Positions 43,263 to 53,091 of a stretch of DNA of 64,000 bases are shown here, piece by piece (within the stretch, counting starts at the first letter, position 1; each line of letters opens with the position of its first letter). Source of the DNA: Flavobacteriales bacterium (lineage in GTDB: Bacteria > Bacteroidota > Bacteroidia > Flavobacteriales_D > Sanyastnellaceae); contig PKEB01000026.1 of NCBI GenBank assembly GCA_002863125.1, positions 55,369 through 119,368 on the forward strand, read 5' to 3'. Below the pieces are notes generated by a model. The model did not search any database, had not been told where the DNA came from, and saw only the letters and a list, made by a program, of their open reading frames with translations. The translations under genes and the position numbers were made by a program.

Positions 43263-44333
43263 ATGAGGATGTCCGTGCTTTCCAGGGTTTGTGCAGTTGC
43301 AATGTTGGTGGTTGGATGCAGTAATCCGGAGAAAAACGAAGTCACACCAGCAGAGATGCCCTTGAAGGACGGTCCAAGCGCGATGGTCCCCGTGCCGGCT
43401 GGAGACTTTTGGATGGGTGCAAACGAAGATTCGCTTGCTCTTGCTCGAGAGTACCCGCGTCATCGGGTCCACGTTGATGCTTTCCTGATGGATGTGCATG
43501 AAGTGACCAATGCGGCGTTTGGCGAATTCGTCGCTGCAACTGGATACCAAACAGTCGCCGAGCGCCCCCTGAACTGGGACGAATTCAAACAACAACTCCC
43601 CCCCGGTACTCCCAGGCCGAGCGAGGAATATTTTCTCCCGGGTTCGATGGTTTTCACAGCCAATCCAGCAATTTTCAATTACATCGACTATTCCCAGTGG
43701 TGGTCGTGGGTGCTGGGAGCGGATTGGCGTCATCCGTTTGGACCGGATAGCGACTTGGAAGGGCTGCAAGATCACCCCGTTGTTCATGTGGCTTATGAAG
43801 ATGCAGTCGCCTACGCAAATTGGCTCGGTAAGCGACTTCCGACTGAGGCAGAGTGGGAGTGGGCCGCCCGCGGCGGGTTGTTCGACAGTCCGTTGCCGTG
43901 GGGAAATGAAGGAATAGAAGAAGGTGAGCCCCACTGTAATACCTGGAATGGGACCTTTCCAACTTCAAATACTGAGTGGGATGGGTTTGTGGGTACGGCA
44001 CCGGTGGGGAGCTATGAGCCGAACGGCTATGGAATCCATGACGTTGCGGGAAATGTTTGGGAAATCTGTTCGGATTGGTATGAGGAAAGCCATTATTCCT
44101 CCTACTCAGTGGATTCGGTTACCCAAAATCCGCGCGGTCCAGAAACGTGGCGATATCCACCTGAACCGCATGACCCGAAACGCGTCATGAGGGGCGGCTC
44201 ATTCTTATGCAATAGGAGCTACTGCGCGAGTTACCGTGTTTCAGCACGCATGCCATTTTCAGCCAGTACCAGCATGAGTCACATCGGATTTCGCTGCGTG
44301 AAAGATTTGGAGAAAGAGGAACAAGTACGGTAA
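43263..44333 (+). CDS. Formylglycine-generating enzyme, lipoprotein form
   Basis: This 356-residue protein has a lipoprotein signal ending VVGC (Cys about 19) and a full FGE-sulfatase domain. Landmarks are VPAGDFWMGAN, MDVHEVTNAAFGEFV, YANWLGKRLPTEAEWEWAAR, DVAGNVWEICSDWY, and near the end GGSFLCNRSYC. The two active-site cysteines (about 316 and 321) keep the five-residue spacing of genuine copper-dependent FGEs. Many SUMF1-like homologues such as EgtB or PvdO lack this pair. It should oxidise the Cys of the CxPSR motif in the three sulfatases of this cluster. The ATG at 43263 gives the lipobox; an ATG two codons later would also do. Confidence 0.9.
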   Translation: MRMSVLSRVCAVAMLVVGCSNPEKNEVTPAEMPLKDGPSAMVPVPAGDFWMGANEDSLALAREYPRHRVHVDAFLMDVHEVTNAAFGEFVAATGYQTVAERPLNWDEFKQQLPPGTPRPSEEYFLPGSMVFTANPAIFNYIDYSQWWSWVLGADWRHPFGPDSDLEGLQDHPVVHVAYEDAVAYANWLGKRLPTEAEWEWAARGGLFDSPLPWGNEGIEEGEPHCNTWNGTFPTSNTEWDGFVGTAPVGSYEPNGYGIHDVAGNVWEICSDWYEESHYSSYSVDSVTQNPRGPETWRYPPEPHDPKRVMRGGSFLCNRSYCASYRVSARMPFSASTSMSHIGFRCVKDLEKEEQVR

Positions 44334-44389
44334 GTGTCAAAATGGGAGCGGTATTTTGCGACTTTCGATTGCTGTGCGTATCATTCAGT

Positions 44390-46240
44390 ATGAAACGCAT
44401 GTTGACGTACGCGATGGTTTATGCCCTTGCGTGCATGCTTATACCATTCGGACTGGCGGCTCAAGAAAGCCCCGGTGAGCTCATTTTTACGAGCAATGTG
44501 ATTCCGGAAAAGTCGGCGGCCTCATCCATTGAATTCAGCGGATTCTATCGGTTTTATCTCTATGGCAGGAATCAACATGAAACCTTTCCCAACAATTCAG
44601 GAAAAACCCTAGCGCTCATAGCGGGCGACTTGTACCGTGAACCGATGCTATTGCTGAAGTTAAAGGGGCTCAGCCGAGAACGCATACGGTTCTCAGCTGA
44701 TTTCATGATCAACAGCATTTACAAAGGGAGTTCACAGACGAACCAATCGCTCACGCTCGACCTTGGTTTGAACCTGGAAACGACATTTTTGACGGATTAC
44801 GGTCGCTTTCGCCTTCGATCGGGTGGCGTCGCCTGGTACCGACAGAGTCGATTGACCGTGTGGGGCAATCGCTCGCTCAATCGCATGAGCCTGTTCGAAC
44901 GTCGGCCTCAAACCGCCGTCGATGCCGAGGCAGGACAGCGCTACGAGCGCTACTATGCAAACGGATTGATTGATGAAGGGATCCGGTATGGAAGCCGCGC
45001 TTTTCAGGGGATATTCCTCGAGGGCAAACGACTGCCAATGAACTTCTCCTTTAAAGGGGTTATCGGAAAGAGCAATTTTAACCGCTCCGCGGAGGAAGGG
45101 AATGATAATTTTACGGCATGCGCCCGCCTGCAGAATGAGCTGAACGATTCGCTCAAGGTTTCGTACAATTTCCTGCAATCATTCCGCCGTGAATCGCCTG
45201 CCGTAGCTGATTTCGAGCAGTACTCAATATCCACGGGTGAAGTGGTTTATCGATCGAAACACTGGACGGCTCAATTGGAAGCGGGCTGGGGACGATTTGA
45301 CAATTCCCAATACGATTTGGGAGGTGGTGAAGCGGTCTTGTTCAATTTGCGCACGAATAAGAACCTTCGGGTTCCGTTGACGTTTCAGCTCTACCGGATC
45401 TCCCCCCAATTCGTCAATGTCACCGGGAATTTTTTGAATACGACGGTGTTAGAGGTATTCCCGAACGTTGCAGGCGTGGGAGCTACCATTCGAACGCCTT
45501 ACCAGGGTCCGATGGTGGGGCTTCAATCACCCGCCAATAACCGTCAAGGCGCATCACTCAACTTCGAATGGACTGCAGGCCGATTGAAGTTGAATGCGGG
45601 AATGGGCTGCTTTGCAGAAATAGACAGCACAGAAAATGGGCTGACGTACCTGCACAACGTTAACGGACAAATGCTGGCAAGGTTGTACTTGTTCGGACAA
45701 CGTTGGGGCCCTTATAACGCGCTGAATTCCAACTACCGAGGCACCTATGAGGAGGTAAACATATTTGAGGAAGATGGGATAACACCAGCTCGTATGCGGA
45801 AGTTTTTCAGTGTAGCGGAGGTCCAGGCAAAGTGGAAGTCTGCGTTTGAACGCCGCAACATCTATGTATTCGCCCTTGGTCGTGTGAATACGTGCCAGCC
45901 TGAATTCAATCCAGTGCCCGTTTTGGATGATGAAGCGCTACTCCGTCAATACAGTTCTGAGATCGACGTTTGCTTCGAATGGAACAGCAGAACGGTTTTC
46001 GTTATGAATTATGGAGTAGAACGCATTCGAGGGAATCAGCAAACTGACGTAGGGGATAATGGTGAATTTTTGGCCCGCAATCAGACGAGTCGCTTGCTGG
46101 GGTGGGGCATGGATTGGAGCCTGTCGAAAAGAGCGACCTTGTTTCTGCGGCACGCCCATTACCGTTACTCCGATCCAAATTTTTTGGAAAACAACTTGAG
46201 CGGCACAGAGTCGACCCTTGAAATAAAAGTGATGTTTTAA
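44390..46240 (+). CDS. Outer-membrane beta-barrel protein A of the sulfatase cluster
   Basis: This 616-residue protein has a signal peptide (about 1-25, ending LAAQ). From about 40 to the end there are many amphipathic strands of alternating residues with aromatic girdles (FSGFYRFYLYGRN, GWGMDWSLSKRATLFLRHAHY). The protein ends in Phe (LEIKVMF), the classic signal for the barrel assembly machine. No TonB plug, TonB box or SusC feature is present. I recognise no named family. The ATG at 44390 gives the signal peptide; an ATG at 44342 would put 16 poorly fitting residues before it. Its TAATG stop/start couples it to the next barrel gene. Confidence 0.72.
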   Translation: MKRMLTYAMVYALACMLIPFGLAAQESPGELIFTSNVIPEKSAASSIEFSGFYRFYLYGRNQHETFPNNSGKTLALIAGDLYREPMLLLKLKGLSRERIRFSADFMINSIYKGSSQTNQSLTLDLGLNLETTFLTDYGRFRLRSGGVAWYRQSRLTVWGNRSLNRMSLFERRPQTAVDAEAGQRYERYYANGLIDEGIRYGSRAFQGIFLEGKRLPMNFSFKGVIGKSNFNRSAEEGNDNFTACARLQNELNDSLKVSYNFLQSFRRESPAVADFEQYSISTGEVVYRSKHWTAQLEAGWGRFDNSQYDLGGGEAVLFNLRTNKNLRVPLTFQLYRISPQFVNVTGNFLNTTVLEVFPNVAGVGATIRTPYQGPMVGLQSPANNRQGASLNFEWTAGRLKLNAGMGCFAEIDSTENGLTYLHNVNGQMLARLYLFGQRWGPYNALNSNYRGTYEEVNIFEEDGITPARMRKFFSVAEVQAKWKSAFERRNIYVFALGRVNTCQPEFNPVPVLDDEALLRQYSSEIDVCFEWNSRTVFVMNYGVERIRGNQQTDVGDNGEFLARNQTSRLLGWGMDWSLSKRATLFLRHAHYRYSDPNFLENNLSGTESTLEIKVMF

Positions 46241-47976
46241 TGATGATTCGACCTAAAGGACTTCTTCTCGTTTCGTTTTGTTTGTGGATGAGCCTCTGCA
46301 CAGCTCAGGAGCGGCCGACTGTTTGGTTTGATGGTTTGTCGCGTTCGTTGTTTGCACGGGATGCAATGGGAGCAGGTAGCCCTGCGGATTCGGTGTCTGA
46401 ACGGAGCACGTCTGCGGGATACAATTTACTGGATCTCAACGTGCACGTGAACCCGACGTCTGACATGGAGGTCATGGCGCAATTGCGCGTGCGCAACGAG
46501 CTCGGAGGATTTTTCGGGACCGGTACGACGGTCGATGTTCGGCAATTGACATTGCGAGGTACGATTGACAACAAGATTCGTTACCAAGTTGGAGACATGT
46601 TCTTGCGCCAAACACGCTTTACGCTATTCAATTCCGCATCAGATGCGGAGGTGTTGAGCGCCGGTTTTCAGCCGTATCGGGATGTCATTGATTATGAAAA
46701 TTTTTATGGAGACAACCGATGGCGATTGCAGGGACTGCAAACGGATTTTTCTTTTCAGTTTGCTCGGTTTATTCGAACGCTGGCAATGGATGCATTCATC
46801 ACACGCCCAAGGGGGTCGGTGCTGACTTCAAGCGGCACCTATTTGAGCGACCGGTTGCTTGGTGGAGCTTCTGTCGTAGCCGACATCACGAAGCAGTGGC
46901 AACTGGGGCTCCACCACGTGAATTTGTTTGAGGTGCCGAACTCGGGCACGTTGGATGTCGCTGTTCGCAATCCCGTGCATTGTGCGGTGGTGCATCATCA
47001 GCAAAGCGGGGAGCGGTGGATCCACGAAACAACTTTGCATGCCGGAACATCCAATCGTACTTGGGTATTTGCGGCTGAGGACCAAAACGACTTGACGAGT
47101 TCGGGGGAATTTTGGGAGCTGGACTCTCGACACGAATCGAGAGATTCGCTCTGGAATTGGAATGTTGGGTACCGCTACGTTGAACCTGAGTTTCGAAGCG
47201 CTGTGGCGCAGACACGCAGGTTGGATTGGTCAAGCGCAATGCAGCCTTCGACCTTTGCAACGTACACCAATGATCAGCTCGCAAGGCGCTTATCGGTTTT
47301 CGATTTGCTCGTTGATCCGCTTTTGTACAACCAAGCTCTGGCTCCTCAGCTGATGCAATTCAATCCATTCTTGAGCAACGTGAGTCCTTATAGCGACGCG
47401 ACACCAAATCGCATGGGTGTCTTTGGAAGCCTCGAATGGGGGGGGATGAAGAAAGCGGTCAATGCGGCCTTGAACCTCACAGCGCTCTCCGAAGTAATTG
47501 GCCAAGGAACTGAAAACAGGAGGCGTTTTGGTCGAGCGGAATGCCGGGTCCACTGGGCGGCTCCGAACCTCCTGAATATTGAAAAGGGGGTGGATGTGAC
47601 GTTCCATTCAAAAGCAGAGTTGACGCGTCGAGATGGCAATGAACTTGAGGAATTGGACTTGCGCTCGATCCAGTCTTCTATGGAATTGAAGGCGGGGCTT
47701 TCAGATGCGCTGACCATTCACGCGTCCGCATCCAATTGGACGGCCTCCGGCGAGGAATTCCTTTCCATTCGTGATGCGTATGGCAACTTGTTCAATTTCG
47801 AAGCTGTGCAGGTCGACCGTTCGGATTGGATTTTCGCCTCGGGATTGTCGTATAAATGGAATAAGCATACCTACGCATCCATTCAGTACCAATGGTGGGG
47901 CGCGAATGATCGGGAGGAAGCAATCCCCGACTTCCAATTCCAGCGGCTCTTTTTTATCTTGACGATTGACTTATGA
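46240..47976 (+). CDS. Outer-membrane beta-barrel protein B of the sulfatase cluster
   Basis: This 578-residue protein has a signal peptide (1-23, ending CTAQ). Strand-rich sequence follows with frequent Trp/Tyr/Phe (WQLGLHHVNLFEVP, HTYASIQYQWWGA), ending RLFFILTIDL. As in barrel A, no plug domain or TonB box is seen. It may be a sister protein of A by size and layout, but the sequences are not obviously similar. A two-component outer-membrane channel or a pair of surface scaffolds are both possible. The ATG overlaps the stop of barrel A by 1 base; its own stop overlaps the next lipoprotein gene by 4 bases. Confidence 0.7.
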   Translation: MMIRPKGLLLVSFCLWMSLCTAQERPTVWFDGLSRSLFARDAMGAGSPADSVSERSTSAGYNLLDLNVHVNPTSDMEVMAQLRVRNELGGFFGTGTTVDVRQLTLRGTIDNKIRYQVGDMFLRQTRFTLFNSASDAEVLSAGFQPYRDVIDYENFYGDNRWRLQGLQTDFSFQFARFIRTLAMDAFITRPRGSVLTSSGTYLSDRLLGGASVVADITKQWQLGLHHVNLFEVPNSGTLDVAVRNPVHCAVVHHQQSGERWIHETTLHAGTSNRTWVFAAEDQNDLTSSGEFWELDSRHESRDSLWNWNVGYRYVEPEFRSAVAQTRRLDWSSAMQPSTFATYTNDQLARRLSVFDLLVDPLLYNQALAPQLMQFNPFLSNVSPYSDATPNRMGVFGSLEWGGMKKAVNAALNLTALSEVIGQGTENRRRFGRAECRVHWAAPNLLNIEKGVDVTFHSKAELTRRDGNELEELDLRSIQSSMELKAGLSDALTIHASASNWTASGEEFLSIRDAYGNLFNFEAVQVDRSDWIFASGLSYKWNKHTYASIQYQWWGANDREEAIPDFQFQRLFFILTIDL

Positions 47977-49013
47977 GAAATCGATTCATCCTCCCTTGTC
48001 TAGCTGCCTGTGCTATTTTGGCGCTCTTCGGCTGCGTAAAAGATGGTTACGAAGGCCCATCATTGAATGAGCTGTTTGGTGAATTTGAAATCATCGATTC
48101 CCTCACCCTCTCAACGACCAGTCCGGATTTCTCCATTGACGAGGCCGTTGAATTTTCGGCAACGTTCAATAAACCGGTCAATTGGCAGTTGGAGATTCAA
48201 GGACTGTCATCGGGTGGTTTGAAGGCCTTTAGCGGCTTCTCTCAAGCCTTGGATAATGGCGCAGTGGTTTGGACCGGAACCTCCTCGAGTCTGCCATTTT
48301 TTGAGCTCGAAGATTGTGCGGTGGCGTTGAGTATTGCGAACGAAGGCGTGGTATTGCACGATACACTCACTATAACGGGCCTCGCGAATTTCGATGGGAT
48401 TCGCGTGGCAGATTTCGACGCAGGACTTCCTGAAGGGGCCTTAGTCTGGAGGCAGGATGGAGGGAACATGACCTTTCAATTGGCCGATGATAATCCCTTG
48501 CTTGGTACGGGCTATTTCAAAATGGGGGGGAAGGTGGGATGGGATTGGAGCTTAGGGTACATTGACATCCCTGTCGACTTCTCCGATGCCACGGTAGCAG
48601 CCTCTGAGTTTTATCTCAACCTTGGCGTACTCTCTGGCACAGTTGGAATTCCAGCGACGGATCAGTTTTTGAATGTCTCTATTTCCGAATCCGACGCGCC
48701 ATTTGATGACAATCAAGCCAACAACGGTGCGGATGTTTTCGGTGCTGGTAACGAGGTGTATCGACACCAAATCCGACCCATTGATTGGAATGGATGGGAG
48801 TTCATCACCGTGCCCTATGCAGATTTTGAAGTCAAGCACGAAGGCGGCGATAATATCCGTACCCCAGGCGACATCACTGCAATTCGAATTGCATGCCAAG
48901 CCTGTCCGTTCAATGCATCTGCCGCTTGCCCAGAAAATGCCGATCGCGATGTGCAGACGGACGTTGATTTCTTGATTTTTACTGAGTACTCGGACTTATT
49001 TGGCCAGGAATGA
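47973..49013 (+). CDS. Lipoprotein with carbohydrate-binding-like beta domain
   Basis: This 346-residue protein has a lipoprotein signal ending LFGC (Cys21), a short Ig-like segment (about 40-140) and a jelly-roll-like domain (about 145-340). The jelly roll shows FKMGGKVGWDWSLGYIDIP, an edge strand with FYLNLGVLSGT, GWEFITVPYADFEV and a final DVDFLIFTEY, plus four cysteines near 310-325 (CQACPF, CPEN). The layout is similar to sugar-binding SGBP-type lipoproteins of glycan loci, but the assignment rests on fold appearance only. ATGA overlaps join it to the genes on both sides. Confidence 0.65.
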   Translation: MRNRFILPCLAACAILALFGCVKDGYEGPSLNELFGEFEIIDSLTLSTTSPDFSIDEAVEFSATFNKPVNWQLEIQGLSSGGLKAFSGFSQALDNGAVVWTGTSSSLPFFELEDCAVALSIANEGVVLHDTLTITGLANFDGIRVADFDAGLPEGALVWRQDGGNMTFQLADDNPLLGTGYFKMGGKVGWDWSLGYIDIPVDFSDATVAASEFYLNLGVLSGTVGIPATDQFLNVSISESDAPFDDNQANNGADVFGAGNEVYRHQIRPIDWNGWEFITVPYADFEVKHEGGDNIRTPGDITAIRIACQACPFNASAACPENADRDVQTDVDFLIFTEYSDLFGQE

Positions 49014-50212
49014 AGCACTGGTTTTGCATCGGTTGGGCTTTCATTGCCCTCGCGGGCTGTTCGCAGTTCAATGCGGTAACGCTGTACATTAACGACACAT
49101 CGGAAGTGCATCCCTTGGATTATTTCGACCAGGCGATAATTTTTCACGATTCACAAGCCAGTACTGTGACAGGCTTGCGGAATACGACGTGCAAGGAAGT
49201 GCGATTCGAACAGGGCAATAGTTTCGGCGGGGAGGACCACATGAGCATTGAGTGGGATGCAAGCCGGGGGTGTAAATTCATCGGCATCCAGATTCCTTGG
49301 GCCAGTTATGCAGCCAAGGATTTGACACCGCTCTTGGATTGTGCGGCCATTGAAATGGCCATCCGATTGGAGGAAGGCTCATTGACCAACATTCCCATGT
49401 TTTTTGGCCTTGTCGATTACGCCGGACGGCAATGCATGACCAAAATCAATTTCCTCGGGATGGATGATGGCGTGTTGGATACTTCATGGCGAAAGGTCCG
49501 CATCCCGCTGCGTGCGTTTAATTACCAAAGACGGGGCGTGAACATGGCCAATATCAAGGAGCTCAAAATTGAATTCCAACGAAGCGGGCATGCCCACATC
49601 GATGAAATCAAAATCGTCCGCGACACGCATGACTATCCAATTGAACTGGACCATTCAACCGACGTTGTTGCTGGATTGCCATGGAAAATTGGCACAACGC
49701 CCGAGGAATGGTGGGGCATCAATCCTCGCTACTCGAGTAGCTTTCTTTTTGGCGAAGAACAAGACGTCGGTGGCTCCAATGAGGCGAATCCGATGAAAAT
49801 TCAAGCTGATGTCGACGCCGCGCTGCCGGACGCCTGGGACCAGTTTGGCGTTTCATTTTCAAACTGGAAACGAGTAGATCTGGAATCGTTGCACGCCACC
49901 GCGGCGTTGAGCTTTGATCTGACGTGCGCAGAGCTGCCGGATTTGGTGATTTCTATTCATGCGTTCTCGGGGCAGCGGCGTCAAGTTCGGACACAACTTC
50001 AGAGCCATCAGCTTGTTGCTCGAGGCGAAAATCAATTCCGGGCATACATTCCCATCCGGTCTTTTCCGGACTATGAGTCGTTGGATTGGGCGGCGCTGAA
50101 GGAGGTGCGATTCCGCGTTGACGAAAGTGCTCGTTTCGACTTTGCCAACCTCAAGCTCATCGAATTCAGAGGAAACCCCCAAAACCCTGTGGCGTGGAAA
50201 GGATACGAGTGA
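49010..50212 (+). CDS. Lipoprotein with two galactose-binding-like (CBM11/CIA30-like) domains
   Basis: This 400-residue protein has a lipoprotein signal ending ALAGC (Cys17). Two successive jelly-roll domains follow, about 30-210 and 245-400. The first shows SIEWDASRGCKFIGIQIPWASY, IEMAIRLEEGS and WRKVRIPLRAFNY with a final HIDEIKIVRD strand. The second repeats the pattern with FRAYIPIRSFPDYESLDW and FANLKLIEF. This strand order (xxVxIPLxxF, then a final DEIKI strand) is typical of CBM11/CIA30-like carbohydrate-binding folds. It could present a glycan to the enzymes encoded beside it. It overlaps its neighbours by 4 bases on both sides. Confidence 0.68.
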   Translation: MKHWFCIGWAFIALAGCSQFNAVTLYINDTSEVHPLDYFDQAIIFHDSQASTVTGLRNTTCKEVRFEQGNSFGGEDHMSIEWDASRGCKFIGIQIPWASYAAKDLTPLLDCAAIEMAIRLEEGSLTNIPMFFGLVDYAGRQCMTKINFLGMDDGVLDTSWRKVRIPLRAFNYQRRGVNMANIKELKIEFQRSGHAHIDEIKIVRDTHDYPIELDHSTDVVAGLPWKIGTTPEEWWGINPRYSSSFLFGEEQDVGGSNEANPMKIQADVDAALPDAWDQFGVSFSNWKRVDLESLHATAALSFDLTCAELPDLVISIHAFSGQRRQVRTQLQSHQLVARGENQFRAYIPIRSFPDYESLDWAALKEVRFRVDESARFDFANLKLIEFRGNPQNPVAWKGYE

Positions 50213-51480
50213 ATCATCCATTGCGTGTTGTTCTGTTCCTGCTGCTTGCTCATGCGGCCGCGCAAGGAAACGCCCAAATCGCCCATGTCGAAGTCATTCA
50301 GAATGAATCAGGATTCCAGCTATTGCGCGACGGCGAGCCCTACTTTATCAAAGGGGCGGGTGCCAAGGATCATTTCGACTTGCTAAAATCTTCTGGGGCG
50401 AATTCCATTCGAATCTGGAGCACGGGCCGAGTTGATTTGCTCGATTCGGCCGCGCAGCACGGCATGACTGTGGCCCTGGGGCTTTATGTCCGACCCGAGC
50501 GCACGGGTATGGATTACAACGATACGTATGCAGTCCGCGGCCAGATTGAGCAATTGAAGACAGAGATTTTGAAGTACAAGGACCATCCGGCGTTGCTTCT
50601 GTGGGGAATCGGCAATGAGATGGACCTCCGGTACTCCAACTTCAAGGTGTGGGATACAGTGGAGGAATTGGCGCGGTTCATCAAGGAAGTGGATCCACAT
50701 CATCCTACCATGACCGTTATTGCTGGGTTGGACCCGTCAAAGGCACACATGATCAGGAGTCGATGTCCGAGTGTGGACATTCTTGGCATCAATGCCTATG
50801 GTTCAATTGAAAACACACCGGCCAACATTCGAAAATTCAATTGGGACAAGCCGTACATCTTCTCTGAATGGGGCGTCAACGGTCCGTTTGAGGCCCCACG
50901 AACAGCGTGGGGAGCTAAAATTGAGCCGCCCAATGGAGTTAAGGCTAACATGCGACAGCGCCGATATGCGGATCGGATTTTGGCAGATTCAGAGCGCTGC
51001 TTAGGCAGTTATTGCTTCCTGTGGGGGCAAAAGCAAGAATCCACAGCTACGTGGCATGGCATGTTTACAACGGATGGTCACCCCACTGAGGCGGTTGATG
51101 TCATGCAGCAATGTTGGACTGGATCTTGGCCAGCGAAGCGGGCTCCTTCCATTTTGGATATTCAGTTGAACGGTATGGGATGGCGAAAGGACCATGTGAT
51201 GCATTCAGGCGAAGAAGGTATCCTGCATGTGGATATTGAGTCGCCCCCTGATGATGCATTGACGATAGAATACAGGCTTTACCGCGAATCACAATCCCGG
51301 GCAATCGGTGGCGACGTGCAGGAGGAACCGGAGGAATTGTCCATTGAAATCACAGTCGTTGATGACGCCACAGTCCGGTTCCGAGCCCCTCAAGAAGAGG
51401 GGGCATACCGAATCTTTGCCTTTGTTCGAAATGAACGGAATCAATATTCCGTCGCCAACGTACCTTTCCTTATTCACTGA
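50209..51480 (+). CDS. Exported clan-A glycoside hydrolase-like TIM-barrel protein
   Basis: This 423-residue protein has a signal peptide (about 1-23, ending NAQ) and a (beta/alpha)8 barrel (about 40-300). The acid/base glutamate stands in LLWGIGNEMD (Glu137), and the nucleophile candidate in YIFSEWGVNG (Glu220). The spacing and both motifs fit clan GH-A, closest by eye to the GH2 TIM-barrel or glucanosyltransferase-like group. A C-terminal Ig-like domain (about 320-423) ends the protein. The GTG start at 50209 overlaps the upstream stop (GTGA); a second GTG at 50194 lies further into the upstream gene. It is likely to act on the desulfated glycan. Confidence 0.82.
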   Translation: MNHPLRVVLFLLLAHAAAQGNAQIAHVEVIQNESGFQLLRDGEPYFIKGAGAKDHFDLLKSSGANSIRIWSTGRVDLLDSAAQHGMTVALGLYVRPERTGMDYNDTYAVRGQIEQLKTEILKYKDHPALLLWGIGNEMDLRYSNFKVWDTVEELARFIKEVDPHHPTMTVIAGLDPSKAHMIRSRCPSVDILGINAYGSIENTPANIRKFNWDKPYIFSEWGVNGPFEAPRTAWGAKIEPPNGVKANMRQRRYADRILADSERCLGSYCFLWGQKQESTATWHGMFTTDGHPTEAVDVMQQCWTGSWPAKRAPSILDIQLNGMGWRKDHVMHSGEEGILHVDIESPPDDALTIEYRLYRESQSRAIGGDVQEEPEELSIEITVVDDATVRFRAPQEEGAYRIFAFVRNERNQYSVANVPFLIH

Positions 51481-51498
51481 CATCAAAATTGCCCCCCT

Positions 51499-53091
51499 AT
51501 GAAACCCCTGCTTCGGATCCACACCATTTCGCTCCTTTCAATCGTGTCCTGTTTCTTTGGCTGTGCTGAACAGAAGGAGGGCGAAACGAAGCCGTTGAAC
51601 GTGCTCTACATCATGGCCGATGATTTGGCATACCAGGCCATTAGCGCCTATGGTTCACCCATTAGTAAACTCGCTCCAACGCCAAACCTGGACCGGATTG
51701 CCGCCAACGGTGCACGCATGGATGCAGTTTACTGCACCAATTCAATATGCGGTCCGAGTCGGTCGTCCATTCTGACAGGCAAATTTTCGCACCTCAATGG
51801 CTTTTACAAAAACGTAGACGGCGGGGACTTTGATGGTTCGCAGATGACGTTCCCCAAGATTTTCCAAGCCAATGGTTATGAAACGGCTGTAATTGGGAAA
51901 TGGCACCTCGGTACGGAGCCAACGGGATTCGACTATTCCAAAGTGCTAATCAATTGGGGAGGACAGGGGACGTACTTCAATCCACAATTTTGCATCAACG
52001 GCCAGGACACAGTGGTCGAGCGCACACGCCACTCCACGCAAGTCATCGAGGACGACTGCATCGACTGGCTGACCCAGCGCGATTCGGAAAAGCCCTTCAT
52101 GCTGCTCTACCAATTCAAGGCCCCTCACCGGGACTGGCGTCCGGATTCCATGTACCACGACCTTTTTACGGATTTCGACTTCCCCTTGCCTGAAAACTTC
52201 AACGATGACTATGCAGGGCGGCCGGCTGCAGCCGAGAATATGATGGAAATCGAAAATCACCTGAATCGCAGGGACATGAAACAGGAAGCACCTCTTGGTT
52301 TGTCGAGGAGGGACTCGATGCGCTGGCTTGCCTATGGCGATAAAGGACAATTTTGGACCCCTCATGATTCCCTTCAAGGTGAAGCCTTGAAATATTGGAA
52401 GTACCAGACCTACATCAAAGATTACTTGCGTTGTGTGGCCGGTGTTGACCGAGCGATTGGCAGAGTCTTGGACTACCTTGAAGAAACCGGCCTGGATGAG
52501 AACACGTTGGTCGTCTACACCTCGGATCAGGGATTCTATCTGGGGGAACACGGGTGGTTTGACAAGCGGTGGATGTATGAAGAGTCGTTCAAGATGCCGT
52601 TCTTGATTTCATGTCCAGACCAGATTGCTCCGAGCTCCATTTCAGACGAATTGGTCATGAACATTGATTTTGCCCCAACGCTGCTGGATTTTGCGGGTTT
52701 GCCTGTTCCCGATGAAATGCAGGGGAAGAGCTTCAAAAATGCCCTCGTGGAAAACCAGAGTTCCAGCCGTGACGCGGTGTATTATCATTACTACGAATAC
52801 CCCATTTGGCACAAAGTTCAGCCGCACTACGGCATCCGAACAGATCGCTACAAACTGATTCATTTCTACTATTCCATGGACGAATGGGAACTGTACGACA
52901 TTCAGAATGATCCGGAAGAAATGCACAACATCTTTGAGGAGGCAGATGAATCGCTCATTGCGGATTTGCGTTTCAAATTGGATTCATTGCAAGTCATGTA
53001 CGGAGATACTGCTTCGTTGGAAGAAATGCGGCTCATGACCGATACCGTGATTACACGGGTGTACAATGAGCCGATGAAAGTCACCAAATGA
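51499..53091 (+). CDS. Sulfatase lipoprotein 3 (heparan/mucin-type sulfatase-like)
   Basis: This 530-residue protein has a lipoprotein signal ending FFGC (Cys22), the N-terminal metal site YIMADDLAYQ, the maturation motif CGPSR at 84-88 followed by SSILTG, GKWHLG, and the distal site YTSDQGFYLGEHGWFDKRWM. The long insertion rich in aromatic residues (about 205-300) and the tail WELYDIQNDPEEMHN are seen in N-acetylglucosamine-6-sulfatase and mucin-desulfating relatives. Its target sulfate is unknown. It starts 18 bases after the glycosidase-like gene, and its stop overlaps the beta-helix gene by 4 bases. Confidence 0.91.
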   Translation: MKPLLRIHTISLLSIVSCFFGCAEQKEGETKPLNVLYIMADDLAYQAISAYGSPISKLAPTPNLDRIAANGARMDAVYCTNSICGPSRSSILTGKFSHLNGFYKNVDGGDFDGSQMTFPKIFQANGYETAVIGKWHLGTEPTGFDYSKVLINWGGQGTYFNPQFCINGQDTVVERTRHSTQVIEDDCIDWLTQRDSEKPFMLLYQFKAPHRDWRPDSMYHDLFTDFDFPLPENFNDDYAGRPAAAENMMEIENHLNRRDMKQEAPLGLSRRDSMRWLAYGDKGQFWTPHDSLQGEALKYWKYQTYIKDYLRCVAGVDRAIGRVLDYLEETGLDENTLVVYTSDQGFYLGEHGWFDKRWMYEESFKMPFLISCPDQIAPSSISDELVMNIDFAPTLLDFAGLPVPDEMQGKSFKNALVENQSSSRDAVYYHYYEYPIWHKVQPHYGIRTDRYKLIHFYYSMDEWELYDIQNDPEEMHNIFEEADESLIADLRFKLDSLQVMYGDTASLEEMRLMTDTVITRVYNEPMKVTK

